From NCBI RefSeq assembly GCF_004296335.1, contig NZ_SGIU01000002.1, positions 137,882 to 201,881 of the forward strand: 64,000 nucleotides of DNA. Reading direction: 5' to 3'. Positions within the stretch are counted from its first letter, which is position 1, and each line of letters opens with the position of its first letter. Made by a program: the position numbers and the translations under genes. The stretch is from Flagellimonas allohymeniacidonis (lineage in GTDB: Bacteria > Bacteroidota > Bacteroidia > Flavobacteriales > Flavobacteriaceae). A model generated the notes under the pieces. That model was not told where the DNA came from. It searched no databases and worked only from the letters and a program-made list of their open reading frames with translations. Positions 26,369 through 35,498 of the stretch are shown piece after piece.

Positions 26369-27148
26369 ATGGATTTTAGCATTGATATTCAGTTTTTAGG
26401 AGGACTCACTCCCAATCAAGAAATGGTTTTTGATGACGCTTCTGCCCGTTGGGCGGAAATTATTACAGGAAGCTTACCCCGTGTACAGCTTGCCAACGGT
26501 GAAATTGTCGAAAACGTTCGTATTGATGCCCAAGGCACCAGTATTGATGGAGCCTCAGGAATCTTAGGTCAAGCCGGGCCAACGCAGCTTCGTTCGGGCA
26601 GTTTGTTACCCGCCACGGGCCTTATGCGCTTTGACACGGCAGATTTGGCCCGATTGGAAGCCGAAAACAGCTTAAAAGACGTTATTATTCATGAAATGGG
26701 TCATGTTTTGGGCTTTGGAACCCTTTGGTCCCAAGAGTTGTTGAACCTTATTTCAGGGGAAGGCACTGACGACCCTCGATTCACGGGAAAAAACGCCATT
26801 CGCGAATATCAGACCCTGATAGATGATTCTGATACTACTTCTGTTCCTGTTGCCAACACAGGAGGATCGGGCACCCGGGATGGTCATTGGAGAGAGCTTG
26901 TTTTTGACAACGAGCTAATGACAGGCTTCATCGATGCTGGCGAAAACCCCATTAGCAGGTTGTCCATAGCTGCTTTTGAAGACATGGGCTACGAGGTAAA
27001 TTATATCGTAGCGGATGATTATTCATTACCAGACCCAGAACTTTTGGCATTGAAATCCCTTGATGAAAATAGGCAATGTAAAATGTGTAGCAGGCGAATT
27101 TTGAGATGTCAGCCCATAATTTTGCCAGAATCTGCCTATATCGACTGA
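26369..27148 (+). CDS. Leishmanolysin-like zinc metallopeptidase domain protein, no signal peptide
   Basis: A 259-residue protein. The zinc-binding motif HEMGHVLGFG (H108, E109, H112) is followed by a later histidine in DGHW (H173) and a Met-turn-like NELMTG (M184), the arrangement of the M8/leishmanolysin clan. The N-terminal half begins directly with the catalytic domain pattern (a SIDIQFLGGLTPNQEMVFDDASARWAEII-type opening, quoted in part), so a signal peptide is missing. An in-frame TGA lies eight codons upstream of the ATG, which rules out a simple longer start. A CxxC occurs at the C-terminus (CKMCSRR). It could be an intracellular enzyme or a 5'-truncated remnant. Confidence 0.7.
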   Translation: MDFSIDIQFLGGLTPNQEMVFDDASARWAEIITGSLPRVQLANGEIVENVRIDAQGTSIDGASGILGQAGPTQLRSGSLLPATGLMRFDTADLARLEAENSLKDVIIHEMGHVLGFGTLWSQELLNLISGEGTDDPRFTGKNAIREYQTLIDDSDTTSVPVANTGGSGTRDGHWRELVFDNELMTGFIDAGENPISRLSIAAFEDMGYEVNYIVADDYSLPDPELLALKSLDENRQCKMCSRRILRCQPIILPESAYID

Positions 27149-27246
27149 TTTCTGGGGCCTATTAAAGGGAGGTTCATCCTTGCTTGTGTTCGAAGCTCAT
27201 CCAAAAATGATTACTTTAGGGAACAAGAGTCAGTATACACTTTCTT

Positions 27247-28302
27247 ATGGAATTCAATTGGGCCCTTTTGTTTTTCTTTAGTGCACTTGGCGCTTTTAAT
27301 GGACTTTGCTTGGGCCTTTATTTCCTTTTGATAGCCAAACCCAAACACATTTCAAGCAAGTTTTTGGGAGTACTTCTGCTGATGATGAGTGTACGTATTG
27401 GAAAATCGGTTTTCTTCTATTTTAAACCTGATTTGGCCTTCATTTATCTTCAATTGGGGATTACAGCCTGCTTTTTTATTGGGCCGTTTTTGTACTTCTA
27501 TGTCAAATCGGTTGTGCAGCCCAATAGTTCCATAGTAAAGAATTGGAAGTATCACCTCGCCATTTTGATACCTTTTATTTTGATCATTGGGATTATTTAT
27601 CCCTTTGAGACTCACGTAGATTTATGGAGACCTTATATCGTTTATGGCATTTACCTGCAGTGGCTGGCTTACATTCTTATTTCTGGATGGGTACTACGGG
27701 GAGATTTGAAACAACTGTTCTATCGCTCCAAAAGCTTAAAGACCCAACAGGTTTGGCTTTTGAGTATTTTTCTGGGCAACCTCATGATTTGGGCCGCCTA
27801 TTTCTTTACCAATTTCACGTACTACATTGTGGGGGCATTGACTTTTTCCTTTCTTTTTTACCTTCTCGCCTTGTTGGTTTTCATCAACCGAAAAAAGAAA
27901 TCCCATCTGTTCATTCCTGAGCAAAAATATGCTGATAAACGAATTGCCACCTCTGAAGCCAAAGCATTATTGGACAAACTGACCCAGCTTGTGGAAAATG
28001 AGGAACCCTTTACCAATGCCAATCTGAAGTCTTCTGATATTGCCAAGAAAATGCAGTTATCCGTACATCAATTATCACAGTTGCTCAATGATAATCTAGG
28101 TAAAAGCTTTCCAATTTTTATTAACGAACATCGCATAGCAAAGGCGCAAAAAATGTTGGCTTCCAACGATATATTGACCTTAGAGGCGATTGGATACGAA
28201 TGTGGATTTAATTCAAAATCAACCTTTTACACTACTTTCAAAAAGATAACGGGCTCCACTCCTGCCCAATATAAAGCCCAGCTTCGGGGTTCGTATTTAT
28301 AA
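27247..28302 (+). CDS. Membrane-bound AraC-type regulator
   Basis: A 351-residue protein. Residues about 1-215 contain seven hydrophobic segments, so it sits in the inner membrane. Residues about 245-351 form an AraC DNA-binding domain (LKSSDIAKKMQLSVHQLSQLLNDNLGKSFPIFINEHR and ALEAIGYECGFNSKSTFYTTFKKITG, given as parts). Such membrane AraC proteins are common in Flavobacteriia and sense an unknown signal. It is followed by a DJ-1 lipoprotein gene and a serine-hydrolase homologue on the same strand, its most likely targets. Confidence 0.85.
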   Translation: MEFNWALLFFFSALGAFNGLCLGLYFLLIAKPKHISSKFLGVLLLMMSVRIGKSVFFYFKPDLAFIYLQLGITACFFIGPFLYFYVKSVVQPNSSIVKNWKYHLAILIPFILIIGIIYPFETHVDLWRPYIVYGIYLQWLAYILISGWVLRGDLKQLFYRSKSLKTQQVWLLSIFLGNLMIWAAYFFTNFTYYIVGALTFSFLFYLLALLVFINRKKKSHLFIPEQKYADKRIATSEAKALLDKLTQLVENEEPFTNANLKSSDIAKKMQLSVHQLSQLLNDNLGKSFPIFINEHRIAKAQKMLASNDILTLEAIGYECGFNSKSTFYTTFKKITGSTPAQYKAQLRGSYL

Positions 28303-28378
28303 ATCCGAACTCCTAATTTATAATCTCTTATCTGCGTCCATCATAAAAAGCACAAATTGCTTTTAAAAATTTAGGGCG

Positions 28379-29179
28379 ATGAAACAACTTTTAGCAGTAT
28401 GCCTCCTGATAGGGCTCATAGGTTGCATTAAGAACCAAAGCGCAAACAAGGAGAACTCTTCCCTTACATCAGAAGCACCTCAGAATTCACTTGAAAAGGA
28501 GCGAGTACTTTTTGTTGTTTCAAATCAACATACATATGGTGAAACAGATATCAATGCAGCGAACCACTTCGCAGAAATTGTTCTCGCCTATGATGTATTT
28601 AAGAAGTCAGGTTTTGCCATCGACTTTGTAAGTCCCGAAGGAGGAGCCATTCCCATTGGGTATCTCAGCACTTCCGATTCCATTGAAAAACAGTATCTCT
28701 ATGATTTTGAATTTATGAAGCTGTTGAAAAACACGCATAAATCAGAAGAAATAGACCCCTCAAGATACAGCGCCGTTTATTACGGAGGTGGTGGAGCAGC
28801 CATGTTTGGAGTACCAGAAAATGAACAAATCCAGAAAATTTCCATGGCCATTTACGAAGAAAATGGCGGGGTAGTTTCTGCCATCTGCCATGGTACAGCC
28901 GGTTTGGTCAATCTAAAAACCAAGGAAGGATCCTTCTTGTACGAAGGAAAAAAAGTAAACGGGTTCCCAGACCTTTTTGAAAATATGGACGCCCTCTACT
29001 ATCAGCAATTTCCATTTTCCATAGAACAGACCATTAAAGAACGAGGTGGGATCTTCAGTTTCTCCGCAGAAGGCTGGGACAATTATTTTGTAGTGGATAA
29101 TCGGTTGATTACGGGACAAGATCCAACTGCTGCTGCATCAGTTGCCCATAAAGTAGTTGAAGCATTGGCTTCCAAATAA
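28379..29179 (+). CDS. DJ-1/PfpI family lipoprotein (Hsp31-like)
   Basis: A 266-residue predicted lipoprotein: lipobox LIGC at residue 16, then a polar linker to about residue 40. The rest is a DJ-1/PfpI domain with VLFVVSNQH, FVSPEGG, YYGGGGAAMFG and the nucleophile elbow SAICHGTAGL (C170, H171), intact as in Hsp31-type glyoxalase/deglycase proteins. If exported it would act in the periplasm or at the outer membrane. It follows the membrane AraC gene and precedes the serine-hydrolase-like gene by 33 bp. Substrate unknown. Confidence 0.82.
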   Translation: MKQLLAVCLLIGLIGCIKNQSANKENSSLTSEAPQNSLEKERVLFVVSNQHTYGETDINAANHFAEIVLAYDVFKKSGFAIDFVSPEGGAIPIGYLSTSDSIEKQYLYDFEFMKLLKNTHKSEEIDPSRYSAVYYGGGGAAMFGVPENEQIQKISMAIYEENGGVVSAICHGTAGLVNLKTKEGSFLYEGKKVNGFPDLFENMDALYYQQFPFSIEQTIKERGGIFSFSAEGWDNYFVVDNRLITGQDPTAAASVAHKVVEALASK

Positions 29180-29212
29180 GAAAATCAAATACAAGAACTT
29201 TTAGACCTTATC

Positions 29213-30913
29213 ATGAAAAAGACTTTCCTTTTTATTTTTTTCTGCGGAACCCTATCAGCACTGGCACAACTTTCCCCAATAGAAGAGCAAGAAATCGATA
29301 GTATATTCCAATCTTGGAAAGATAAAGATGCTCCTGGGGTGGCCTCAGGTTTAATCTATGGAAAAACAATTAAATACACCAAAGCATTTGGTCTGGCCGA
29401 TGTTGAAAACAAAAAACCAATCACCCCGCAGACCAAATTTCAGGTTGATTATCTGTCCAGGCAATTCACTGCCTTGGCTATACTGCTATTGGAAGAACAA
29501 GGTAAGATTGCTTGGAACGATCCCATTCAAAAATACCTCCCTGACTTTCCAGAATACGAACACCCTCTCGCGGTATCACATTTACTAAATCATTCCAGTG
29601 GATTGAACGACTATGAGATGCTAAAAGGGTTACTTGGCAAACAGGAAAATGATGTTTTCACCCATGAAGATGCCCTTCTATTGATAAAAAGCCAACGCAA
29701 ATTGAATTTTGTGCCGGGCACTCAATTTTCCTTTATGACCTCCAAAACCGAATTGACCCTTTTGGCAGAAATCATAAAGAAAGCCTCTGGGCAATCCTTT
29801 TCGGAATTTACTGGGACGAACATTTTTGGACCCCTACAAATGAATCATACGATGTTTGTGGAAGACTATAATACCATCATTCCCAACGTCGCTAAGTCCT
29901 ACCAAATTGCAGAGGAGGAGTTGTTCTTTCGCAAAACGAATATCGGGAACGCAGGGCCAACCAATCTTTATACTTCCGCCCAAGATCTGTTGAAATGGTA
30001 CGACACCCTAACGGGCAATTCACAATCAGAACTTGCCAGCCTTATAAAAAGGCTGGATGAACCGGTAAAACTGGATGATGGTTCTGTCTTTGAATCTTGG
30101 TGGGGAAGACTTACACTTGGTCGAGCATTCTATCACAAGGAACGCGGTTTGCCCGCTTTTTGGCAATTTGGACTTGCAGGCGGCTATGCAGCAAACGTAT
30201 TTCGATTTCCAGAACAAGAACTTACCTCTTTTGTAATAGGGAACAACAATACCTATAATGGTATGCCCGCCATGCTTCAGGCCAACCACTTCATTGAAAA
30301 CGAGTATACCGAGCCCAGTTCCATTGATCCTACACAAATTGATTCTAAAAACGTACCCCCAAAGCAATTAAAAAAATTTGAAGGACATTATTGGGATGCA
30401 AAACGGGGTATAGCTCGAAAACTCCATATAGTTGAAGACACGCTTTTTTATGCACGACTCGAAGCGGATCGGGGAGCACCCATGCTTCCGCTTACTGGAG
30501 AGGACAGGTTCCAGTTGCAAATCGAAGGGGACGAAAAGATTATATTTTCCTTTAAGACCATTGATGAAAACTTGGCTTACGAGATTACTTTAGGGGATAG
30601 TAGGCCGTATACCTATGTTCAATATCAACCCGTTGAATATACACCCCAAGAACTTGAAGGATACACCGGTAGGTTCCTAATGCAAGACCTAAATTTAGTA
30701 TACCATTTTAAGGTTGAAAAGGGACAACTTATTGCTCTTGGTCCCGAAGGTTCAGAGCTGACTTTTCATTCAGTTAGCAACGATGTTTTTCGAAGTCCCA
30801 CGCCATCCATGGGCAGTATTAGATTTCAAAGAAATCAATCAGGAGCAATTATCGGTTTTGCCATATATACAGATGGAATCCAAAACATGCAATTCAAAAA
30901 ACTCAGTCTATAG
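29213..30913 (+). CDS. Serine beta-lactamase-like protein lacking catalytic residues
   Basis: A 566-residue exported protein (signal peptide ending SALAQ). Residues about 25-360 have the class C beta-lactamase/serine hydrolase fold, for example LSRQFTALAILLLEEQGKI, LLNHSSGLNDY and NIFGPLQMNHTMF. The catalytic positions have changed: the usual SxxK is Y80-L-S-R83, the usual YxN is F174-M-T176, and the usual HGG is Q318-F-G320. About 200 C-terminal residues form two beta-rich repeats of the type common in this family. This looks like a pseudoenzyme, perhaps a binding protein. It shares a likely operon with the DJ-1 lipoprotein gene. Confidence 0.8.
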   Translation: MKKTFLFIFFCGTLSALAQLSPIEEQEIDSIFQSWKDKDAPGVASGLIYGKTIKYTKAFGLADVENKKPITPQTKFQVDYLSRQFTALAILLLEEQGKIAWNDPIQKYLPDFPEYEHPLAVSHLLNHSSGLNDYEMLKGLLGKQENDVFTHEDALLLIKSQRKLNFVPGTQFSFMTSKTELTLLAEIIKKASGQSFSEFTGTNIFGPLQMNHTMFVEDYNTIIPNVAKSYQIAEEELFFRKTNIGNAGPTNLYTSAQDLLKWYDTLTGNSQSELASLIKRLDEPVKLDDGSVFESWWGRLTLGRAFYHKERGLPAFWQFGLAGGYAANVFRFPEQELTSFVIGNNNTYNGMPAMLQANHFIENEYTEPSSIDPTQIDSKNVPPKQLKKFEGHYWDAKRGIARKLHIVEDTLFYARLEADRGAPMLPLTGEDRFQLQIEGDEKIIFSFKTIDENLAYEITLGDSRPYTYVQYQPVEYTPQELEGYTGRFLMQDLNLVYHFKVEKGQLIALGPEGSELTFHSVSNDVFRSPTPSMGSIRFQRNQSGAIIGFAIYTDGIQNMQFKKLSL

Positions 30914-30987
30914 CTTTCTTTGTTAATTGGTTGCCAATACGTCCTCAAATCAGAATGGCGCAAAGCACGCATACCATTTGATTTCGC

Positions 30988-30995
30988 TACTTTTG
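30988..30995 (+). promoter_or_regulatory. Bacteroidota -7 box (TACTTTTG) for rpe
   Basis: TACTTTTG fits TAnnTTTG and lies 22 bases before the ATG at 31018. Confidence 0.6.
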
Positions 30996-31017
30996 TACCA
31001 TAAATTTGAATCATATT

Positions 31018-31677
31018 ATGGGCAAACGTTTGATAGCACCTTCCCTTTTGGCAGCCGATTTTGGAAACCTTCAACACGATATTGAAATGGTGAATGCAAG
31101 TGAGGCAGATTGGTTCCATCTTGATATTATGGATGGGGTTTTTGTACCCAATATATCCTTTGGAATGCCTGTGGTAAAAGCTATTGCCAAACATGCCAAA
31201 AAAACCTTGGATGTACACTTGATGATTGTTGACCCAGACCGTTATATCAAAGAATTTGCAGACCTTGGTGCCGATGTTTTGACTGTACACTATGAAACCT
31301 GCAACCACCTGAATCGAACAATCCAAGCCATTAAAGGAGAAGGTATGAAGGCGGGGGTGGCCATTACGCCACATACTTCTGTTCATTTGCTGGAAGACTC
31401 ATTGGAGGACATTGATTTGGTTTGTGTAATGAGCGTGAACCCTGGATTTGGCGGGCAATCGTTTATAGAGAATACATATAACAAGGTTTCTGCCCTTAAA
31501 GAATTAATAGAAAAGAAAAACACCAATACATTAATTGAAATTGATGGTGGGGTCAATGCAACCAATGCCAAAAGATTGGTGGAAGCTGGCGCCAACGTAT
31601 TGGTGGCCGGAAGTTTTGTCTTCAAAAGTGAAAATCCTACTTTGACTATATCCGAATTAAAAAAGGAAATTGCATGA
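31018..31677 (+). CDS. rpe: Ribulose-phosphate 3-epimerase
   Basis: A 219-residue TIM-barrel enzyme interconverting ribulose-5-phosphate and xylulose-5-phosphate. Motifs: IAPSLLAADFGNL, FHLDIMDGVFVPNISFGMPV (metal ligands), LDVHLMIVDP, VMSVNPGFGGQSF and IEIDGGVNATNA. A TTG start at 31006 was rejected in favour of the ATG. The stop overlaps the ypdA start by four bases (ATGA). Confidence 0.96.
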   Translation: MGKRLIAPSLLAADFGNLQHDIEMVNASEADWFHLDIMDGVFVPNISFGMPVVKAIAKHAKKTLDVHLMIVDPDRYIKEFADLGADVLTVHYETCNHLNRTIQAIKGEGMKAGVAITPHTSVHLLEDSLEDIDLVCVMSVNPGFGGQSFIENTYNKVSALKELIEKKNTNTLIEIDGGVNATNAKRLVEAGANVLVAGSFVFKSENPTLTISELKKEIA

Positions 31678-32660
31678 GTCAGGTTTATGATATTTTGATT
31701 GTTGGTGGAGGACCAATTGGTATAGCTTGTGGTTTGGAAGCTAAAAAAAAAGGACTTTCCTATATAATCATTGAAAAGGGACCCATTGTCAACTCCTTGT
31801 TCAACTATCCCATCAATATGCAGTTTTTCTCTTCTTCAGAGAAACTTGAAATTGACGACATCCCTTTTATCAGTAAAGAAGCGAAGCCCAAGCGAAACGA
31901 GGCCTTGGAATATTACAGAAGAATTGTCACTTCCAACAAGTTGAACATTCACCTTTTTGAAAAGGTGACCGGGGTTCAAAAATTTCAGGATAGCTTTCTC
32001 GTTGAGACGACAAAAGACCAGTATCATGGCAAGAATGTTATCGTAGCCACGGGCTTTTATGACCTTCCCAATAAAATCAACGTCCCGGGAGAGGATTTGC
32101 CCAAGGTATCTCACTATTACAAAGACCCTCACTTTTACGCCAGTCAAAAATTGGCCGTTATCGGTGCGAGCAACTCAGCTATCGATGCTGCTTTGGAATG
32201 TTGGCGAAAAGGCGCAGAGGTCACTTTGATCATTCGTGGGCCAGAAGTGGGCCAACGTGTTAAATATTGGGTACGTCCCGATATCATCAATCGTATTGAA
32301 GAAGGTAGCATAAAGGCGTACTACAATTCCACCGTCAAAGAGATTACAGATAATACGGTGATTATTGATTCCCCAGAGGGTTCTGTGACCCTTGAAAATG
32401 ATTTTGTCCTGGCGCTTACCGGATATATGCCCAATTTTGAGTTTTTGGAGCAACTGGGGATACGACTTTCAGCAGATGAAAAGCGCTTGCCTGAATACGA
32501 CCAGAAAACCATGGAAACCAATGTGGATGGGCTTTTTCTTGCAGGGGTCATTTGTGGAGGCATGGAAACCCACAAGTGGTTTATCGAAAACTCAAGAATA
32601 CATGCCAAAATTATCGTTAAGGCCATTCTTGATAAGATGCAGTTGGTGGAAGAGTCCTAG
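31674..32660 (+). CDS. ypdA: YpdA family bacillithiol disulfide reductase-like flavoprotein
   Basis: A 328-residue flavoprotein with FAD motif ILIVGGGPIGIACGLEAKKKG at residues 7-27 (quoted in part) and a second nucleotide motif LAVIGASNSAIDAALE near residue 160. It lacks a CxxC redox pair, as YpdA/Bdr does. In Firmicutes it reduces bacillithiol disulfide with NADPH. Bacillithiol is also made by many Bacteroidota. It is translationally coupled to rpe, which belongs to the pentose phosphate pathway that supplies NADPH. Confidence 0.85.
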   Translation: MSQVYDILIVGGGPIGIACGLEAKKKGLSYIIIEKGPIVNSLFNYPINMQFFSSSEKLEIDDIPFISKEAKPKRNEALEYYRRIVTSNKLNIHLFEKVTGVQKFQDSFLVETTKDQYHGKNVIVATGFYDLPNKINVPGEDLPKVSHYYKDPHFYASQKLAVIGASNSAIDAALECWRKGAEVTLIIRGPEVGQRVKYWVRPDIINRIEEGSIKAYYNSTVKEITDNTVIIDSPEGSVTLENDFVLALTGYMPNFEFLEQLGIRLSADEKRLPEYDQKTMETNVDGLFLAGVICGGMETHKWFIENSRIHAKIIVKAILDKMQLVEES

Positions 32661-32726
32661 TCCTGGTTCCAAAAGTCTTCCATTGGAAAATCATTACATT
32701 TAGGGAACAACCCTAACATACCTAAA

Positions 32727-33473
32727 ATGGATATGCTCACTCAGCTGCACCTTGCGGCGCAATACCTCGCCACCGCAGGAATCAGTTTCTTGGATAAAAA
32801 GGATGATGACAGCCACACCAACCTTGGTTTTTCTATAGAAAATAAAGGCCTTGAGACTTGGCCATTGGATGCCGATGGAACCAAACTTTGTTTGGATTAT
32901 GCTAATTTTTCCTTGAATTGGGTTGCTCAGGATTCTCTTTCGCTGTCGCTGCATGGAAAATCGCATGAAGATGTGGTGAAATGGATTCAAAAAGCTTCCC
33001 AAGCTTTAAATTCAAAAAAATCCTACCAATATGATTTACACTATGAGCTTCCCTATAGTATGAGTTCCAAGGATATTTTTCAACTTTCAGATAAGAGTGA
33101 AATCAACAGCTTGGTGAATTTGCGAAGTCTTGCCCAAAAAGTTCTGATTGCAGTATTGGATAAAGAAAATTTGACCTCAGATGTTCGCATTTGGCCCCAT
33201 CATTTCGACACAGGCGCTTTTGCACCTTTAAAAAATGGAAATACTGCAGTGGGTTTTGGACTATCGATACCTGACGCTTTAGTCGATGACCATTATTTCT
33301 ACATTAGTGGCTACCAGGGTCATGACAGTCTTGACACTTCCAATTTCCAAACTTTAACGACCGGAGATTGGTTGAATAACGGTTTCAAAGGTGCTGTTCT
33401 ACCAGCCAATGGAGTGGATAAGCATACGGCCGTTCAATTTTTCAGCGAGGCCATAAATTCATATCGAAAGTAG
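32727..33473 (+). CDS. Conserved protein of unknown function
   Basis: A 248-residue soluble-looking protein with no signal peptide or membrane segment. Recognisable features are a WPHHFDTGAF motif near residue 153, preceded by SDVRIWP, and an acidic N-terminal half. I do not recognise the family. A WPHHFD motif also occurs in some DUF-type cofactor-binding proteins, but I would not assign a function. The small membrane-protein gene begins four bases after the stop, so the two form an operon. Confidence 0.65.
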   Translation: MDMLTQLHLAAQYLATAGISFLDKKDDDSHTNLGFSIENKGLETWPLDADGTKLCLDYANFSLNWVAQDSLSLSLHGKSHEDVVKWIQKASQALNSKKSYQYDLHYELPYSMSSKDIFQLSDKSEINSLVNLRSLAQKVLIAVLDKENLTSDVRIWPHHFDTGAFAPLKNGNTAVGFGLSIPDALVDDHYFYISGYQGHDSLDTSNFQTLTTGDWLNNGFKGAVLPANGVDKHTAVQFFSEAINSYRK

Positions 33474-33477
33474 AAGT

Positions 33478-33864
33478 ATGGAAGGTTGGTATGTTCCCAT
33501 TACCATTGTCCCCGGAATTGGATTGCTTTTGATGTCCACTTCAAATCTGTTGCTCGGTCTGAGCAATGAGATTAAGGAATTAATCGTGGAACAAGCCAAT
33601 TATCTGGATTTGCTGGAACGGAAATTAAGACAATTGAAGCTCTTGAACTATGCGATGGTTTTTCTGTACGTTTCCGTGGCCTTCTTTGTGATTTCCGGAT
33701 TGATTGCAGGTCTTTACGAAAACACTCACCTTATGGAAGGGCAAATACCGCTTTATTTTTCAGGGATTGGTATTATAAGTGCCCTGGCAGCTCTTCTTCT
33801 CTTAATCATTTATGCCTTTAGAGCAGTTCGAATCAAACAAGACCAGTTTAAACAGCACTTTTAG
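33478..33864 (+). CDS. Small membrane protein, DUF2721-like
   Basis: A 128-residue protein with three hydrophobic segments (about residues 8-28, 55-80 and 93-118). A charged stretch, LERKLRQLKLLN, lies between the first two. This resembles DUF2721. Function unknown. Its last bases overlap the end of the convergent outer-membrane protein gene by four. Confidence 0.65.
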   Translation: MEGWYVPITIVPGIGLLLMSTSNLLLGLSNEIKELIVEQANYLDLLERKLRQLKLLNYAMVFLYVSVAFFVISGLIAGLYENTHLMEGQIPLYFSGIGIISALAALLLLIIYAFRAVRIKQDQFKQHF

Positions 33865-34454
33865 AGCGAAAATTGGTATTGCAGGGAAATGCTTCCAATA
33901 AATCCCTGGGCGACCTCATCGCCACTAGTGATCACATTGATTTCCCTTCCGAAGCCCAAAGTGAGGCCAATTTGCGATTTGGTGTTTTTTATCGGAAGAA
34001 AATACCCCCCTTCCAACCAAGGTTGGAGAACCAAGATATAGGTACTTCCTGAAATTCGGGTCACAGGACCACTTGGAGACTCTTGAAAGTCATCGGTCCA
34101 GTCAATGTTCAAACTCCATATATCCAAATTAAGACCAGCAATAAAGCTTCCCTTTCCTGAAGGAAAGTGCTTTCTATAGCCCACAGAGCCTCCAAAACCT
34201 TCTCCTTCTTCCGAAACATTTACATCACTAAAATCTTGGCGGTCGGTAAAGTTTCCCCCAAGTCTAAAAAGCAAAGAAGTGTCTTCACCTAAAAAATGCT
34301 CTAGATTGATAGTCGGGATGAAGCCAGCTGGATAAGCTTGAATGGAAACGCCTAAATCCGTCTTCTTAGTTGTACCATCGGTATTTTGACCCCATGATAA
34401 AACTGGTATCGACATCGCCAATGCGAGTAAAAAAACAAGTGGCTTTATGTTCAT
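33861..34454 (-). CDS. Outer-membrane beta-barrel protein of unknown function
   Basis: A 197-residue exported protein: signal peptide ending in LSWGQ, then alternating strands (GVSIQAYPAGFIPTINLEHFL, SLLFRLGGNF, GGSVGYRKHF, SFIAGLNLDIW, IGLTLGFGREI) and a final aromatic-rich strand (SLQYQFSL). Typical of small Bacteroidota outer-membrane barrels. It abuts the ATP-grasp gene with no gap, so it is the last gene of an operon. Confidence 0.7.
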   Translation of the reverse strand: MNIKPLVFLLALAMSIPVLSWGQNTDGTTKKTDLGVSIQAYPAGFIPTINLEHFLGEDTSLLFRLGGNFTDRQDFSDVNVSEEGEGFGGSVGYRKHFPSGKGSFIAGLNLDIWSLNIDWTDDFQESPSGPVTRISGSTYILVLQPWLEGGYFLPIKNTKSQIGLTLGFGREINVITSGDEVAQGFIGSISLQYQFSL

Positions 34455-35498
34455 TCAAATGAGTTTCAATTGTGCCTCAAGCTGCCCGTTTGCCTTCAAC
34501 ATGGCGCGTCCGTCCCTAAAACTAAGATAGGAGTGCCCCATTTTATGGTTCATGATGCTAATCTCATTTAGGTAGCCCCAATGTCTGGTTATTTCCTTCC
34601 AGGCGAAGAAAATTGAATGTCTAGGGTCATAGATGTGTGTGGCTTCGCCCCCTGCTCCGTTGATTTCGATAACACTGAAGTTTTTTCCCTCGGTAAGTTC
34701 AGCAAACGAATTGTACAGTACATCGAGTCTTCCATAGTGAAACCCCTCGATTTTTGAACAAATTCCATCAATAATATCGGTAAGCTCCTTATTGATTCTA
34801 TGGGTATCATCGATAAATTTGGCACCTCGGGTGTGACTTCCGTAAGGCACCAATATAAATTCCTCACCGGAGGCCAGTACCTTGTTCAAGGATTCCCCGA
34901 ACTTCTTTCTGAGTGCTTTAAGTTGAAAATGGCTTCTTGCATCTTTTTTTATAAGATGAAGCACCGAGCTTTTACCATCCCCCATAACAGAAAGAAATTG
35001 TTTGGATACAATTCCGGTTATTCTTCCCCTGACCTCATCGGGTCTGCGTACGTAAAAAATGCCCATTTCCTTGTTAAAAGGAATTAATTCTTGAACCAAG
35101 AAATTTTCGGGACTCCGTTGAAAATACTTTTGAAATTCTTCCTTATTATTTACTTTTTCAACTCCGAAGGCCTTCATGCCAATGTCGGGTTTTGCAATAA
35201 AAGGGAACCCAATGCCCTTATTCAAAATCCTTTCCAAAGCAAGTTCGGGAGCTTCATCCTTGGCAACAAACAGCGTTTCTGGGATATGCTCATTTGGAAT
35301 CATGTTATAGATGTCCATTTTAGATTCCATGGCCATTCCCCCATTTTTCATCGTCGGATTAGCGGCATTAAAGAAAAAAAAGGAGCGGGCTTTAATGGAG
35401 TAATATAGCCAAACCGGAAAAAGCGGGTAGTAAATGGCCCAAAGTGGCCAATATTCCCAATGCGTCAGTTTGTGCCATCGAAGCCTCCAAGAATCCAT
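34455..35498 (-). CDS. ATP-grasp domain protein (D-alanine ligase-like)
   Basis: A 347-residue protein. The N-terminus carries a hydrophobic HWEYWPLWAIYYPLFPVWLYYS stretch (quoted in part) and NAANPTMKNGGM. This is followed by an ATP-grasp fold: FPFIAKPDIG, FLVQELIPF, and near the C-terminus FSVIEINGAGGEATHIYDP with the Mg-binding Glu/Asn. The family is common in Bacteroidota. The substrate is unknown. It overlaps the preceding NRDE gene by one base and abuts the outer-membrane gene, so this is a tight operon. Confidence 0.8.
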   Translation of the reverse strand: MDSWRLRWHKLTHWEYWPLWAIYYPLFPVWLYYSIKARSFFFFNAANPTMKNGGMAMESKMDIYNMIPNEHIPETLFVAKDEAPELALERILNKGIGFPFIAKPDIGMKAFGVEKVNNKEEFQKYFQRSPENFLVQELIPFNKEMGIFYVRRPDEVRGRITGIVSKQFLSVMGDGKSSVLHLIKKDARSHFQLKALRKKFGESLNKVLASGEEFILVPYGSHTRGAKFIDDTHRINKELTDIIDGICSKIEGFHYGRLDVLYNSFAELTEGKNFSVIEINGAGGEATHIYDPRHSIFFAWKEITRHWGYLNEISIMNHKMGHSYLSFRDGRAMLKANGQLEAQLKLI

